Source: Tannerella sp. (GTDB lineage: Bacteria; Bacteroidota; Bacteroidia; Bacteroidales; Tannerellaceae). Taken from it: a stretch of 6,773 bases of DNA. The DNA lies in the NCBI GenBank assembly GCA_031283915.1, contig JAITAY010000056.1, forward strand, positions 1-6,773, read 5' to 3'. Under the pieces are notes generated by a model that was not told the origin of the DNA, searched no databases, and saw nothing but the letters and a program-made list of their open reading frames with translations. Of the stretch, positions 1 to 6,317 are shown piece by piece (the first letter of the stretch is position 1; every line of letters starts with the position of its first letter). Both the position numbers and the translations under genes were made by a program.

Positions 1-57
1 CTTATGGCACCGGAAAGAGAATTAAAAGGCAAGTATCGAAAAAAAGCCTGTTCAAAT

Positions 58-330
58 GGCGTAAACGTGCGCACAAATGGCGCAAACGTGCGCACGAATG
101 ACGCAAACGTGCGCACGAATGATGCAAACGTGCGCACGAATGATGCAAACGTGCGCACGAATGGCGCAAACGTGCGCACGAATGGCGCAAACGTGCGCAC
201 GAATAACGTAAACGTGCGCACGAATGGCGTAAACGTGCGCACGAATGATGCAAACGTGCGCACGAATGACGTAAACGTGCGCACGAATAACGTAAACGTG
301 CGCACGAATAACGGGAACATGCACACGAAT
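58..330. repeat. Thirteen-unit 21-bp tandem repeat with a 10-bp palindromic core
   Basis: Thirteen head-to-tail 21-bp units with no length variation. A decayed fourteenth unit runs on to about 343, and a faint half-unit lies before 58. The consensus is RRYGYA, then AA, then the palindrome CGTGCGCACG, then AAT. Units 2-12 carry a perfect core (first at 87-96, then every 21 bp). Unit 1 has one core change and unit 13 three, two of them purine transitions, as expected when an array degenerates at its edges. The core alternates purine and pyrimidine throughout. Because 21 is a multiple of 3 and the unit has no stop in several frames, long open frames run through it on both strands (for example 4-600 on + and 2-490 on -). 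These are probably by-products, though a protein with heptads of the type [GDN][AV]NVRTN cannot be excluded. The role is unknown: a plain minisatellite, or an array of protein-binding sites. Confidence 0.97.
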
Positions 331-645
331 AACGGGAATCATTGTCTCCGACCGAAAAAAGCGCACGGAAAGGGTGTATTTCAAATTGTCGCTTTTCGAA
401 AAACGCCCGGAAAGCTGTTCTCACGCTGGGGAGGGACAGAAATGTACAAAGGGGATTCTCACACAGAAGTGTTAAAGAAAGAATCGCCACTTGGGGATTT
501 CATACTGTGGGAAGTAAGATGGACACGACCATTTGAAATTCACCCCCCCGGAAAGAAGTTTGAAAGTGTCAAAATTATAGCCCTGCGTAACATGAGTTAA
601 TAATTAGCAATACCGAAAATACTTCGGTTAAAAACAGAATCTCTC
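331..645. other. Intergenic stretch without a recognisable gene
   Basis: About 315 bp between the repeat array and the GH92 remnant. The open + frame that crosses the array continues to 600, but its post-repeat part resembles no family I recognise. The motif CGGAAAG recurs loosely (near 13, 366, 408 and 549), and ATTTGAAAT-like palindromes occur near 379 and 531. I found no convincing TTTG / TAnnTTTG promoter for the gene at 646. The only clear structure is the small hairpin at 612-628. Confidence 0.6.
612..628 (+). promoter_or_regulatory. Small hairpin upstream of the GH92 remnant
   Basis: A perfect 6-bp stem ACCGAA/TTCGGT with a 5-nt loop AATAC ends 17 nt before the ATG at 646. It has no T-run on either side, so it is not a typical intrinsic terminator. 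It could be a 5'-leader structure of the old mannosidase gene, or chance. Confidence 0.3.
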
Positions 646-1149
646 ATGAAGAAGAAAAACAGTTACATCCTTTTATTGCTGTATTGTATTGCATTTGCTG
701 TACAAGGTCAGCCGGACGATTTCGTCCGTTATGTCAATCCCTTTATTGGTACGGCAGAGGGAATGCCCGGGAAAAAATCAATGGACAATGCATACACGAA
801 TCCGGGCGCCGTATTGCCGTGGGGACTGATATCCATTTCACCGTTCAACATCCATGACACAACGAATGTGGATGCCAAAAGACCCAGTCCATATATTTAC
901 GGAAAAAAATATATATCGGGATTTACACATGTAAATATGAGTGGTACTGGCTGTAACGAACTGGGTGTCTTTTGCCTGATGCCTGCTACCGGAGATGTTA
1001 GTCCGCAACGCGCTTGTTACTCCGAATATTCCGATGAAAAAGCCTCGCCCGGTTATTATTCCGTCCGGTTAGACAACTATCGAATAAAAGCCGAAGTGAC
1101 AGCTACCTTGCGTACCTCCATCATGGTAAAAGAAACACACCCTCGATAA
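646..1149 (+). pseudogene. Truncated GH92 alpha-mannosidase (N-terminal remnant)
   Basis: GH92 enzymes are exported, calcium-dependent exo-alpha-mannosidases of roughly 700-800 residues that trim host or yeast N-glycans and mannans. They are abundant in Bacteroidales glycan loci. This open frame has only 167 codons. Residues 1-21 form a signal peptide (KKK, then a hydrophobic run to about Gly21). It continues with the family's N-terminal domain: VNPFIGT at 30-36, NPGAVLPWG at 52-60, the SGFTHVNMSGTGC block at 91-103 followed by ELG, and DEKASPGYYSV at 130-140 leading into IKAEVTAT. Similarity stops near residue 158, where the family would continue into 'hRYTFP'-like sequence. Here the frame ends after nine unrelated codons, next to transposase-derived sequence in another frame. 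The whole catalytic domain is missing, so the product cannot be an active mannosidase. The start is fixed by the signal peptide. Confidence 0.9.
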
Positions 1150-1274
1150 TGGATATGTAAATTACTTGAGCCTGTATAAAGCGCGTGATTGCACCGGTTG
1201 CCCGATGAGGGGTCCGTGTCACAAAGCCGAAGAGGAGGCTCATCCAAGTCAATCATGCAACTCCAAAGAGGTGA
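1130..1274 (+). mobile_element. IS1182-type transposase fragment, frameshifted
   Basis: Directly after the GH92 similarity ends, a different frame (from about 1133) reads DNGYVNYLSLYKARDCTGCP and then MRGPCHKAEEE. This is the Cys-rich block (C-x2-C, then C-H-K) seen in the C-terminal third of IS1182-family transposases. Near 1230-1238 the similarity jumps to another frame, reading RLIQVNHATPKR (family pattern 'R-I-I-x-V-N-H'), and a TGA follows at 1272-1274. Only about 45 codons of a transposase of roughly 450-550 codons remain, with no catalytic residues and no recognisable element ends. It is a dead fossil; its position at the GH92 break suggests that transposition or a later deletion truncated the mannosidase. 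The family call rests on motif memory. Confidence 0.72.
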
Positions 1275-1275
1275 A

Positions 1276-1318
1276 ATTTGGGCTGACACACAAACATCCC
1301 GTCAGTTACAGCCCAAAT
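1276..1318. repeat. 10-bp inverted repeat, possible hairpin
   Basis: ATTTGGGCTG (1276-1285) and CAGCCCAAAT (1309-1318) are perfect inverted copies around a 23-nt loop. A second, overlapping pair CTGAC (1283-1287) / GTCAG (1301-1305) could form an alternative shorter hairpin. No T-run follows on either strand. It lies just after the transposase fragment and 23 bp before the ATG at 1341. It may be a leftover leader structure of the gene starting there or debris of an element end. Confidence 0.6.
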
Positions 1319-1340
1319 ATTCAATAAAATATCAAATAAC

Positions 1341-1500
1341 ATGAAGAAGTTAATTCAAGTATCGATCATTGTTTTGCGCTGTGCACTTCCACACATGCAC
1401 AGACAGTTTCCGTAGCCGACTTCGGGCTCCCCCTCCCCCGACTCGTAAAAACGCTGTCCCTTACGATTCTTCTCCCCCACATCCGCACCTTGCTGCACCC
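1341..1500 (+). pseudogene. 5' remnant of a probable secreted beta-helix glycan-active enzyme
   Basis: The piece starts ATG at 1341 with a signal-peptide-like MKKLIQVSIIVL. After a run of four T (1372-1375) the sense moves to the frame beginning at 1376, reading ALCTSTHAQTVSVADFGLPL: the end of a signal peptide (cleavage likely after THA) and a VSVADFG motif. After the C-rich run at 1428-1439 it moves again, reading PTRKNAVPY at 1438-1464. Together they match the mature N-terminus of right-handed beta-helix enzymes (GH28, GH110 or pectate-lyase type, 'V.DFG..P..R.NAVP'). Beyond 1464 I see no similarity, and that frame stops at TAG 1504-1506. Both frameshifts sit at homopolymer runs. At least 90% of a normal-length gene is missing, so it is non-functional. 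The exact family is uncertain. Confidence 0.5.
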
Positions 1501-1517
1501 TTATAGCACAGCGTCTC

Positions 1518-1538
1518 AAAAAAGATTTTTCCCAAATC
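1518..1538 (-). terminator. Weak intrinsic terminator after the GH127 gene
   Basis: Read on the - strand, 4 nt past the stop codon of the GH127 gene, GATTT pairs with AAATC around the loop GGGAA, followed by six T and a G. The stem is short (5 bp, AT-rich), so its efficiency is doubtful, but the placement is right. Confidence 0.35.
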
Positions 1539-1541
1539 GAA

Positions 1542-3494
1542 TCATTGTTTCTTTTTTATCAACGGATAAACGGTAAACATTTCATTCGAGATCTGCCAGT
1601 AAGGTGCGAAAATATGCGTCCTGTCGTCCGCGATTGAAAAATGAAGCGGACGGTCAGGATCGGGAATCAATTTGTTCTCAAGACCGGACGAAGCAAGAAC
1701 GTGCGGCACTTCGCCTTCGCCGGTAGCAGCCAGAAGGAACGGGCCGTATTCCACCGCATAACGGTCGTAGCCCGGAACCGTATCCAGTCCGTGATACGGG
1801 GAAATACGCAAATCCATCGGCAGGGTAAACGCTATCCGGTCACCTTCCCGCCACCGGCGCGGGAGTTCGACGTAGCTGCCGGGCTTGCCGGTCGCAGAGG
1901 GCTTGCCGTTGACGGTTACCGTCACGTTTTGTGCAGCCCAGGAAGGGATACGTACCCGCAGTTTCATCTTTACCGGCTTCGGTGTAGACAGGCTCAGCGC
2001 CACTTCCGGACGGAACGGGAAATGGCTTTCCTGCGTCAGGCAGACAGACTGTTCGCCAACCTTCCAGCGGATGGAAGACGGTTCGTACAGATTCACGTAT
2101 AACCCGTCAGACGCAATCGAATAGATATATTCCGGCAGGGAACCGAGTAGCCGCGTGCCCTGCCCTTCGCAACAGGAGTTGGAGGCTCGGAGCTTTTCCT
2201 TTTTCCCCTGCATGATGGTGTGGTAACGAAGGGGGCCATCGTTTTGAAGGTTTGCCAGTGAGACATTGTAAATGGATTTCTCGATTTCCGCCATGTATTT
2301 TTCTTCATTGGGATACAACTGATGAAAACGCTGGTTGAACTTTACCCAGAAGACGGTACCACAGGTTTCGCCCGTATGCCCGTAGCCGGTCAGGTAGTAG
2401 GAACGGGGAGGATGACTGCATTCATGCGTTTTGTCCCAATGTTTCAAAACCCGCTTGCCGTTTTCGATATCCCATTGATTTTCACAGATGGCAATACTTC
2501 CGCCCGCATGTTCCCAGTTTTCATGGATCAGTTCCCAGGCGCCAAGCATGGCATCCAGACAGGATTTATCGCCGGTAGCTACGTAATGATCCAGATACGC
2601 TTCGAAACTGGCAATCAGATAACAGTGCGGATTTTGCAGCGGATATTGCCATATCGCCTCCTCGCGCCTTGCCGCCAGTTCGTCGATCCACCAGTCGCAC
2701 AGATAATATTTCTCCGCCGTCTGCAAGTCTTCCGGTTTGCCGACCGGCGAGAGATACGTCCGGGTGCTTGCAATGTGTCCCTGATGATTGTTGTTATGCC
2801 AGTAAAGCAATTTCGGATGCATCACTTCCCACGTATTGAACCAGTCGGCATGTCCGCGCAGCAGCCCGTAAGCTTTCGGGTTACCCGCAATAGCCGCATC
2901 AATCAGACCATGCGTCAGCCAGGCACGTGCATAATTAGGCTCCTCACTGCGCAGGCTGTCCGGATCCGGTTCGTAAGGCAGGATGTAGCCATTCGGCCGA
3001 CGGCACTCCTCAATCCCGTCAATGATTTCGTTGAGGCGCGCCCTCAATTCCGCATGATCGATCCATCGAAGCGTATTGCCGGCGCCCATCAGGAAACGTC
3101 CGGCGCTCGAACCTCTCAACTCTATATCCCAGAATGGCTCTTGCGGGACGCTGTCCGGTTCAAAGCGCTTCCCCGCACGTATCCGAAAAGGATGCAACAT
3201 GTGGTTGACGGAAAAAGAACGGAGCAGGTACGAGATATTCCGTTCCATGGCCGGCCTGAACAGTCCGTCGCCGGAAAGCATAACACCTTCGACCGGCGCA
3301 ACAGCCCGGAAAGCTACGGGACGCCAACCGGCCGGATCACTCGCCTGCATACGGCTTCCGTATGCTTCCACCGGTAACGAATAATCCAGTACGACTTTCG
3401 CCCCGCAGTCGGATTCCCTTGTATCCCTGTTCGAGGAACAGTCAAAAAATAACGCTGTAAACAGCAGCATGAAAAAAACAGTCTTGGTACTCAT
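1542..3494 (-). CDS. Exported GH127-family (DUF1680) glycosidase, beta-L-arabinofuranosidase-like
   Basis: 650 residues, close to the 658 of the family type enzyme HypBA1 of Bifidobacterium. GH127 enzymes cleave terminal beta-L-arabinofuranosyl or related sugars from plant glycans, using a zinc-bound cysteine as nucleophile. In HypBA1 the zinc site is an ExC pair followed later by a CC pair, with an acid/base Glu 16 residues before the first metal Glu. Here GETCGTVFW supplies Glu376 and Cys378, SNSCCEGQG supplies Cys441 and Cys442 (Cys442 aligns with the metal ligand, Cys441 with the nucleophile), and Glu358 in THECS is the likely acid/base. The N-terminal part is the helical barrel (YRATGD-like VATGD at 305-309); LRVRIPSWA at 512-520 and VNGKP at 528-532 mark the C-terminal beta-sandwich. 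Residues 1-19 are an export signal ending FFDC-SSN; Cys19 could be lipidated, but Asp at -1 is a poor lipobox, so it may simply be secreted. It is the only intact enzyme among decayed glycan-locus genes. The exact substrate is not predictable; GH146 is a less likely alternative. Confidence 0.9.
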   Translation of the reverse strand: MSTKTVFFMLLFTALFFDCSSNRDTRESDCGAKVVLDYSLPVEAYGSRMQASDPAGWRPVAFRAVAPVEGVMLSGDGLFRPAMERNISYLLRSFSVNHMLHPFRIRAGKRFEPDSVPQEPFWDIELRGSSAGRFLMGAGNTLRWIDHAELRARLNEIIDGIEECRRPNGYILPYEPDPDSLRSEEPNYARAWLTHGLIDAAIAGNPKAYGLLRGHADWFNTWEVMHPKLLYWHNNNHQGHIASTRTYLSPVGKPEDLQTAEKYYLCDWWIDELAARREEAIWQYPLQNPHCYLIASFEAYLDHYVATGDKSCLDAMLGAWELIHENWEHAGGSIAICENQWDIENGKRVLKHWDKTHECSHPPRSYYLTGYGHTGETCGTVFWVKFNQRFHQLYPNEEKYMAEIEKSIYNVSLANLQNDGPLRYHTIMQGKKEKLRASNSCCEGQGTRLLGSLPEYIYSIASDGLYVNLYEPSSIRWKVGEQSVCLTQESHFPFRPEVALSLSTPKPVKMKLRVRIPSWAAQNVTVTVNGKPSATGKPGSYVELPRRWREGDRIAFTLPMDLRISPYHGLDTVPGYDRYAVEYGPFLLAATGEGEVPHVLASSGLENKLIPDPDRPLHFSIADDRTHIFAPYWQISNEMFTVYPLIKKKQ

Positions 3495-3578
3495 TGTATT
3501 CTCTTTTGTTTTAATTGATGTGAATGTTCATATGTACAGCCTTTTCATCATTTCCATGAATAAGCTGATTTGTGGTCT

Positions 3579-3586
3579 CAAAGATA
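3579..3586 (-). promoter_or_regulatory. Bacteroidota -7 element upstream of the GH127 gene
   Basis: On the - strand the sequence TATCTTTG matches the TAnnTTTG -7 consensus exactly, about 85 bp before the ATG at 3494, which gives a leader of about 75-80 nt. The expected -33 TTTG is not present at a 19-21 bp spacing (TGGC is there instead), so this may be a weak or activator-dependent promoter. Confidence 0.5.
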
Positions 3587-3592
3587 GCGCTT

Positions 3593-3781
3593 TTCAAAAA
3601 TAATATGCCATACCGGGCTAAATCTTTTTTGGGTGGTAATAGATATCCAAGACGGCCTTTACAGACGGCTCCTTACTTTACGCTTTCGTGGAACATGAAC
3701 TTTGGTCGCACGTTCCAGTCCGGCCGGAAACGCCTGAACAGCGCCGACGAGGATTCCGGTGTGATGAATACGGGAAAACAG
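3593..3781 (+). pseudogene. C-terminal fragment of an outer-membrane beta-barrel (TonB-type receptor) protein
   Basis: An open frame on + reads FKNNMPYRAKSFLGGNRY, then a run ending in FTLSWNMNFGRTFQSGRKRL, then NSADEDSGVMNTGK. The alternating hydrophobic/aromatic pattern followed by the 'K-x-x-N-x-x-D-x-D-S-G-V' tail resembles the last strand and C-terminal tail of Bacteroidales outer-membrane barrel proteins with a carboxypeptidase-like N-terminal domain. Only about 62 codons remain out of a usual 700-1000. No start codon or promoter serves it on +, and the usual stop after the tail is absent: the frame runs on into the antisense of hisC. Its 5' end coincides with the promoter region of the GH127 gene on the other strand, so the rest was probably lost at a rearrangement point there. 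The family call is from motif memory. Confidence 0.5.
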
Positions 3782-3841
3782 GTATTAGAAAGGTGGATGA
3801 TGAAATGTTACAGTTCTCTCAGTTCTCTCATTTCTCCTTTA

Positions 3842-4867
3842 TCAGTCTTTCAGGGCGCTGATCAGGGCTGCATTTTCGGCTTCGGTACCCACGGTGATTC
3901 GCAGGCAGCCGGCGCACAGGGAAATATGGTTACGGTTGCGGACAATGATGCCCCGCGATACTAATTCTTCATACAGCGCATTGGCATCCGTCACTTTGAC
4001 CAGCAGGAAATTGGCATCGGAAGGATACACCTTCTGTACCCGCGGGATGAGCGCCAGTTCCGCGGCCAGTTCCGCACGCCGGGCAAGCAGGCAGGCCACC
4101 CATTCCTGCGTCTGCGAAGCCCGGTCGAGCTGTTCGCTTACAAACTGCTGCGTCAGGAGATTCAGATTGTATGGATACTTCACTCGGTTGAAATAACCGG
4201 TGATTTCTTCCGCGGCAAAGGCCATGCCGCAACGTACGGAAGCCAGTCCCCACGCCTTCGAGAACGTCTGCAGCACAATGAGGTTGGGATAACGTTCCAG
4301 CTCCGTCAGCCACGAAGGTTCGGAGGAAAAGTCGACGTAGGCTTCGTCGATCACGACGATGCCGCCAAAGCCTTTCACCACTTGCCGCATGGCGTCGCGA
4401 TCCAGCAGATTGCCTGACGGATTGTTCGGCGAACAGAGGAAAATCACTTTGGTATGCCCGTCCGCAGCCGCCAGCAGCCGTTCGGCGTCCAGCGTATAAT
4501 CCGGATTTAACAGCGCCTTGCGGTATTCCACATGATTGATGTCGGCGCACACCTGATACATGCCATAGGTCGGTTCAATGGCCACTATATTGTCCTGCCG
4601 CGGTTCGCAGAAAATGCGGATGACAAGGTCAATCGGCTCGTCGCTGCCCACCCCCAACATGATTTGCGACGGACGGACGCCTTTGAGTTTGGCAATCTTC
4701 GCCTTCAAATCCTCCTGCAGCGGGTCGGGATAACGGTTGTAAGGCGCATTCATCGGGTTTTCATTGGCGTCCAGATAAACGGAAGCCTCGCCCCGGAACT
4801 CGCTCCGCGCACTGGAGTAGGGTTTCAGCCGGCGTATGTTTTCGCGGACTAATTTGTGTATATCCAT
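3842..4867 (-). CDS. hisC: Histidinol-phosphate aminotransferase
   Basis: A PLP-dependent class I/II aminotransferase that converts imidazole-acetol phosphate and glutamate to L-histidinol phosphate and 2-oxoglutarate, the seventh step of cytoplasmic histidine synthesis. Its 341 residues are close to the family norm of about 350. Visible landmarks are LDANENP (32-38, substrate entry), GVGSDEPID (72-80, phosphate-binding loop of PLP), SPNNPSG (146-152), DEAYVDF (174-180, Asp174 and Tyr177 contacting the cofactor), and TFSKAWGLASVRCG (201-214) with Lys204 as the Schiff-base lysine. CLRITVG (321-327) carries the substrate-carboxylate Arg323. All key residues are present. The ATG lies 7 nt beyond the hisD stop, with the purine-rich AAGAAA between them, so the two genes are translated from one message and are probably coupled. 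No clear terminator follows. Confidence 0.98.
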   Translation of the reverse strand: MDIHKLVRENIRRLKPYSSARSEFRGEASVYLDANENPMNAPYNRYPDPLQEDLKAKIAKLKGVRPSQIMLGVGSDEPIDLVIRIFCEPRQDNIVAIEPTYGMYQVCADINHVEYRKALLNPDYTLDAERLLAAADGHTKVIFLCSPNNPSGNLLDRDAMRQVVKGFGGIVVIDEAYVDFSSEPSWLTELERYPNLIVLQTFSKAWGLASVRCGMAFAAEEITGYFNRVKYPYNLNLLTQQFVSEQLDRASQTQEWVACLLARRAELAAELALIPRVQKVYPSDANFLLVKVTDANALYEELVSRGIIVRNRNHISLCAGCLRITVGTEAENAALISALKD

Positions 4868-4873
4868 TTTCTT

Positions 4874-6175
4874 TTATTCGTTTGATTCTTGCTGTGACAA
4901 GGCTGCCAGCCTGACGGATACGGCGTTTTTATGGGCATCCAGCTGTTCGTGTCCCGCCATGATTTCGACGGCAGGGCCTAATTGGCGAAGGCCGTCTCCG
5001 GTAATTTCCTGAAAAGTGATCTTCCGGATAAAACTGTCCAGGTTCACTCCGCTGTACATTTTCGCATATCCTTTCGTGGGCAGCGTATGGTTGGTACCGG
5101 AGGCATAATCGCCGGCGCTTTCCGGCGTGTAAGCCCCGATAAATACGCTCCCGGCATTGCAAATCCGTTCTGCCAGCGACGCGCAGTCAACCGTCTGGAT
5201 AATCAGGTGTTCCGGTGCATACTGATTGGTAAAAGCGACGATCTCATCCATGTCCCTCAAGATAATGACCCGGCTGTTTGCCAGGGATTGCTCAGCCAGC
5301 GAGCGGCGCGGTAGCTGCTTCAGTTGCTGTTCGATTTCGCGCATCGCTTCTTCCGCCAGTTTTTCGGAGGTGGTCAGCAGTATCGACTGGCTGTCGGCGC
5401 CATGCTCCGCCTGCGAAAGGAAATCGGAGGCGATAAAAGCCGGATGCGCCGTTTCGTCGGCAATGATCGCTACTTCCGAAGGCCCGGCAGGCAGGTCGAT
5501 CGCTACCTCCGAAAGGCTGACCCATTGCTTGGCTGCCATCACATACTGGTTGCCGGGGCCGAAAATCTTGTAGACCTTCGGGATGGTCTCCGTGCCATAC
5601 GTCATGGCGGCAATGGCCTGAATCCCGCCGGCTTTGAAGATTTTGTTGACCCCGGCCGTCTGTGCGGCAAACAGGATGGCCGGATGTATTTTCCCTTCGC
5701 GGTCGGGGGGCGTACAGAGCACAATCTCGCGGCAGCCTGCGATACGTGCCGGCACGGCCAGCATCAGCACGGTGGAGAAGAGGGGCGCCGTCCCGCCGGG
5801 GATGTACAGCCCGACTTTCTCGATGGCAACCGCCTTTTGCCAGCATGTGACGCCGGGGGCGGTTTCCACTTTCTGCGCCGTAAAACGTTGCGAGGCATGG
5901 AAAGTTTCGATGTGCGCCTGTGCCGTACGAATGGCTTGTTTCAAGTCCTCCGGCAACAAACGCTCCGCTTCGCGGATCTCCTCCGGCGCTACCTGCAACC
6001 GTTCCACCCAGACTTTATCAAACTGTTCGCCGTAGCACCGGACGGCCGCATCTCCCGCGTCGCGCACATCGTCCAGTACGCTTCTTACTGTGTTGAATAG
6101 GGAAGTCACATCCAGCGCCGGACGCTGCTGCAACAAAGGCCATTCCGCCTTGGAGGGGTATGTTATCACGTTCAT
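4874..6175 (-). CDS. hisD: Histidinol dehydrogenase
   Basis: A zinc- and NAD-dependent enzyme catalysing the last two steps of histidine synthesis, L-histidinol to L-histidinal to L-histidine, as a cytoplasmic homodimer. Its 433 residues match the family length. Motifs in order: GLYIPGGTAP at 122-131; KIFGPGNQYV at 203-212; DLPAGPSEV at 227-235; the zinc segment SQAEHGADSQS at 254-264 with Gln255 and His258; YAPEHLI at 319-325 with the catalytic Glu322-His323 pair; GDYASGTNHTLPT at 355-367 with Asp356 as zinc ligand; and DAHKNAV at 413-419 with His415. These correspond to Gln259, His262, Glu326-His327, Asp360 and His419 of the E. coli enzyme. The ATG at 6175 is the only usable start: the frame upstream has no ATG, GTG or TTG before a stop. 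It is the first gene of a hisD-hisC operon. No hisG precedes it here. Confidence 0.98.
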   Translation of the reverse strand: MNVITYPSKAEWPLLQQRPALDVTSLFNTVRSVLDDVRDAGDAAVRCYGEQFDKVWVERLQVAPEEIREAERLLPEDLKQAIRTAQAHIETFHASQRFTAQKVETAPGVTCWQKAVAIEKVGLYIPGGTAPLFSTVLMLAVPARIAGCREIVLCTPPDREGKIHPAILFAAQTAGVNKIFKAGGIQAIAAMTYGTETIPKVYKIFGPGNQYVMAAKQWVSLSEVAIDLPAGPSEVAIIADETAHPAFIASDFLSQAEHGADSQSILLTTSEKLAEEAMREIEQQLKQLPRRSLAEQSLANSRVIILRDMDEIVAFTNQYAPEHLIIQTVDCASLAERICNAGSVFIGAYTPESAGDYASGTNHTLPTKGYAKMYSGVNLDSFIRKITFQEITGDGLRQLGPAVEIMAGHEQLDAHKNAVSVRLAALSQQESNE

Positions 6176-6217
6176 CGGCGGATCATTTAAGCGGCCGCTG
6201 GAAGGCGCAGCCTGTAA

Positions 6218-6248
6218 AACATTTATTTGCCTGTATCATAATTCCAAA
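6218..6248 (-). promoter_or_regulatory. Possible hisD promoter overlapping the tRNA terminator tail
   Basis: On the - strand TTTG (6248-6245) is followed after 19 nt by TAAATGTT (6225-6218), a partial match to TAnnTTTG. This would start transcription near 6211, giving a leader of about 36 nt before the hisD ATG. The TTTG is the end of the T-tract of the tRNA terminator. Read-through from the tRNA promoter is the alternative source of his transcription. Confidence 0.35.
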
Positions 6249-6280
6249 AAAATAAATGGCTCGCCGTTTTGCGGCAAGCC
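6246..6280 (-). terminator. Rho-independent terminator of the tRNA-Gln gene
   Basis: On the - strand a 9-bp stem GGCTTGCCG / CGGCGAGCC (one T-G pair) closes a CAAAA loop, followed by a T-rich tail ATTTATTTTTTT. It begins 38 nt downstream of the tRNA 3' end. The + strand side has only a short TTT, so the - strand is the working orientation. Confidence 0.8.
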
Positions 6281-6317
6281 TTTCTGATGCGTTCTTTACT
6301 ATGTTCTTTAGCTTTCG

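Noticed and set aside
58..330. Template/variable repeat of a diversity-generating retroelement
   Set aside because: Variation is transitions at fixed positions in a tandem array, not adenine-specific changes between two distant copies, and there is no reverse transcriptase.
58..343. CRISPR-like array
   Set aside because: The units are contiguous with no unique spacers, the unit is only 21 bp, and no cas gene is present.
4..600. 198-codon + strand protein with NVRTN heptads, and the long - strand frames across the same array
   Set aside because: A 21-bp unit with no stop stays open in several frames at once, and nothing outside the repeat resembles a known protein. I could not exclude the + frame but do not call it.
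2322..3377. 351-codon open frame on + inside the GH127 gene
   Set aside because: It is antisense to a well-conserved enzyme; its composition is a shadow of that GC-rich gene and has no family features.
3572..3964. 130-codon + gene starting GTG at 3572
   Set aside because: The first codons fall in the promoter region of the opposite gene and the last 60 are antisense to hisC and its flank; only the middle part resembles a protein, so it is called as a fragment.
5324..6100. 258-codon + frame, and a 184-codon - frame at 5292-5846
   Set aside because: Both overlap hisD, whose motifs are complete; these are shadow frames.
6190..6199. Palindrome AGCGGCCGCT before hisD as an operator
   Set aside because: A single short GC-rich palindrome with no second copy; chance is likely.
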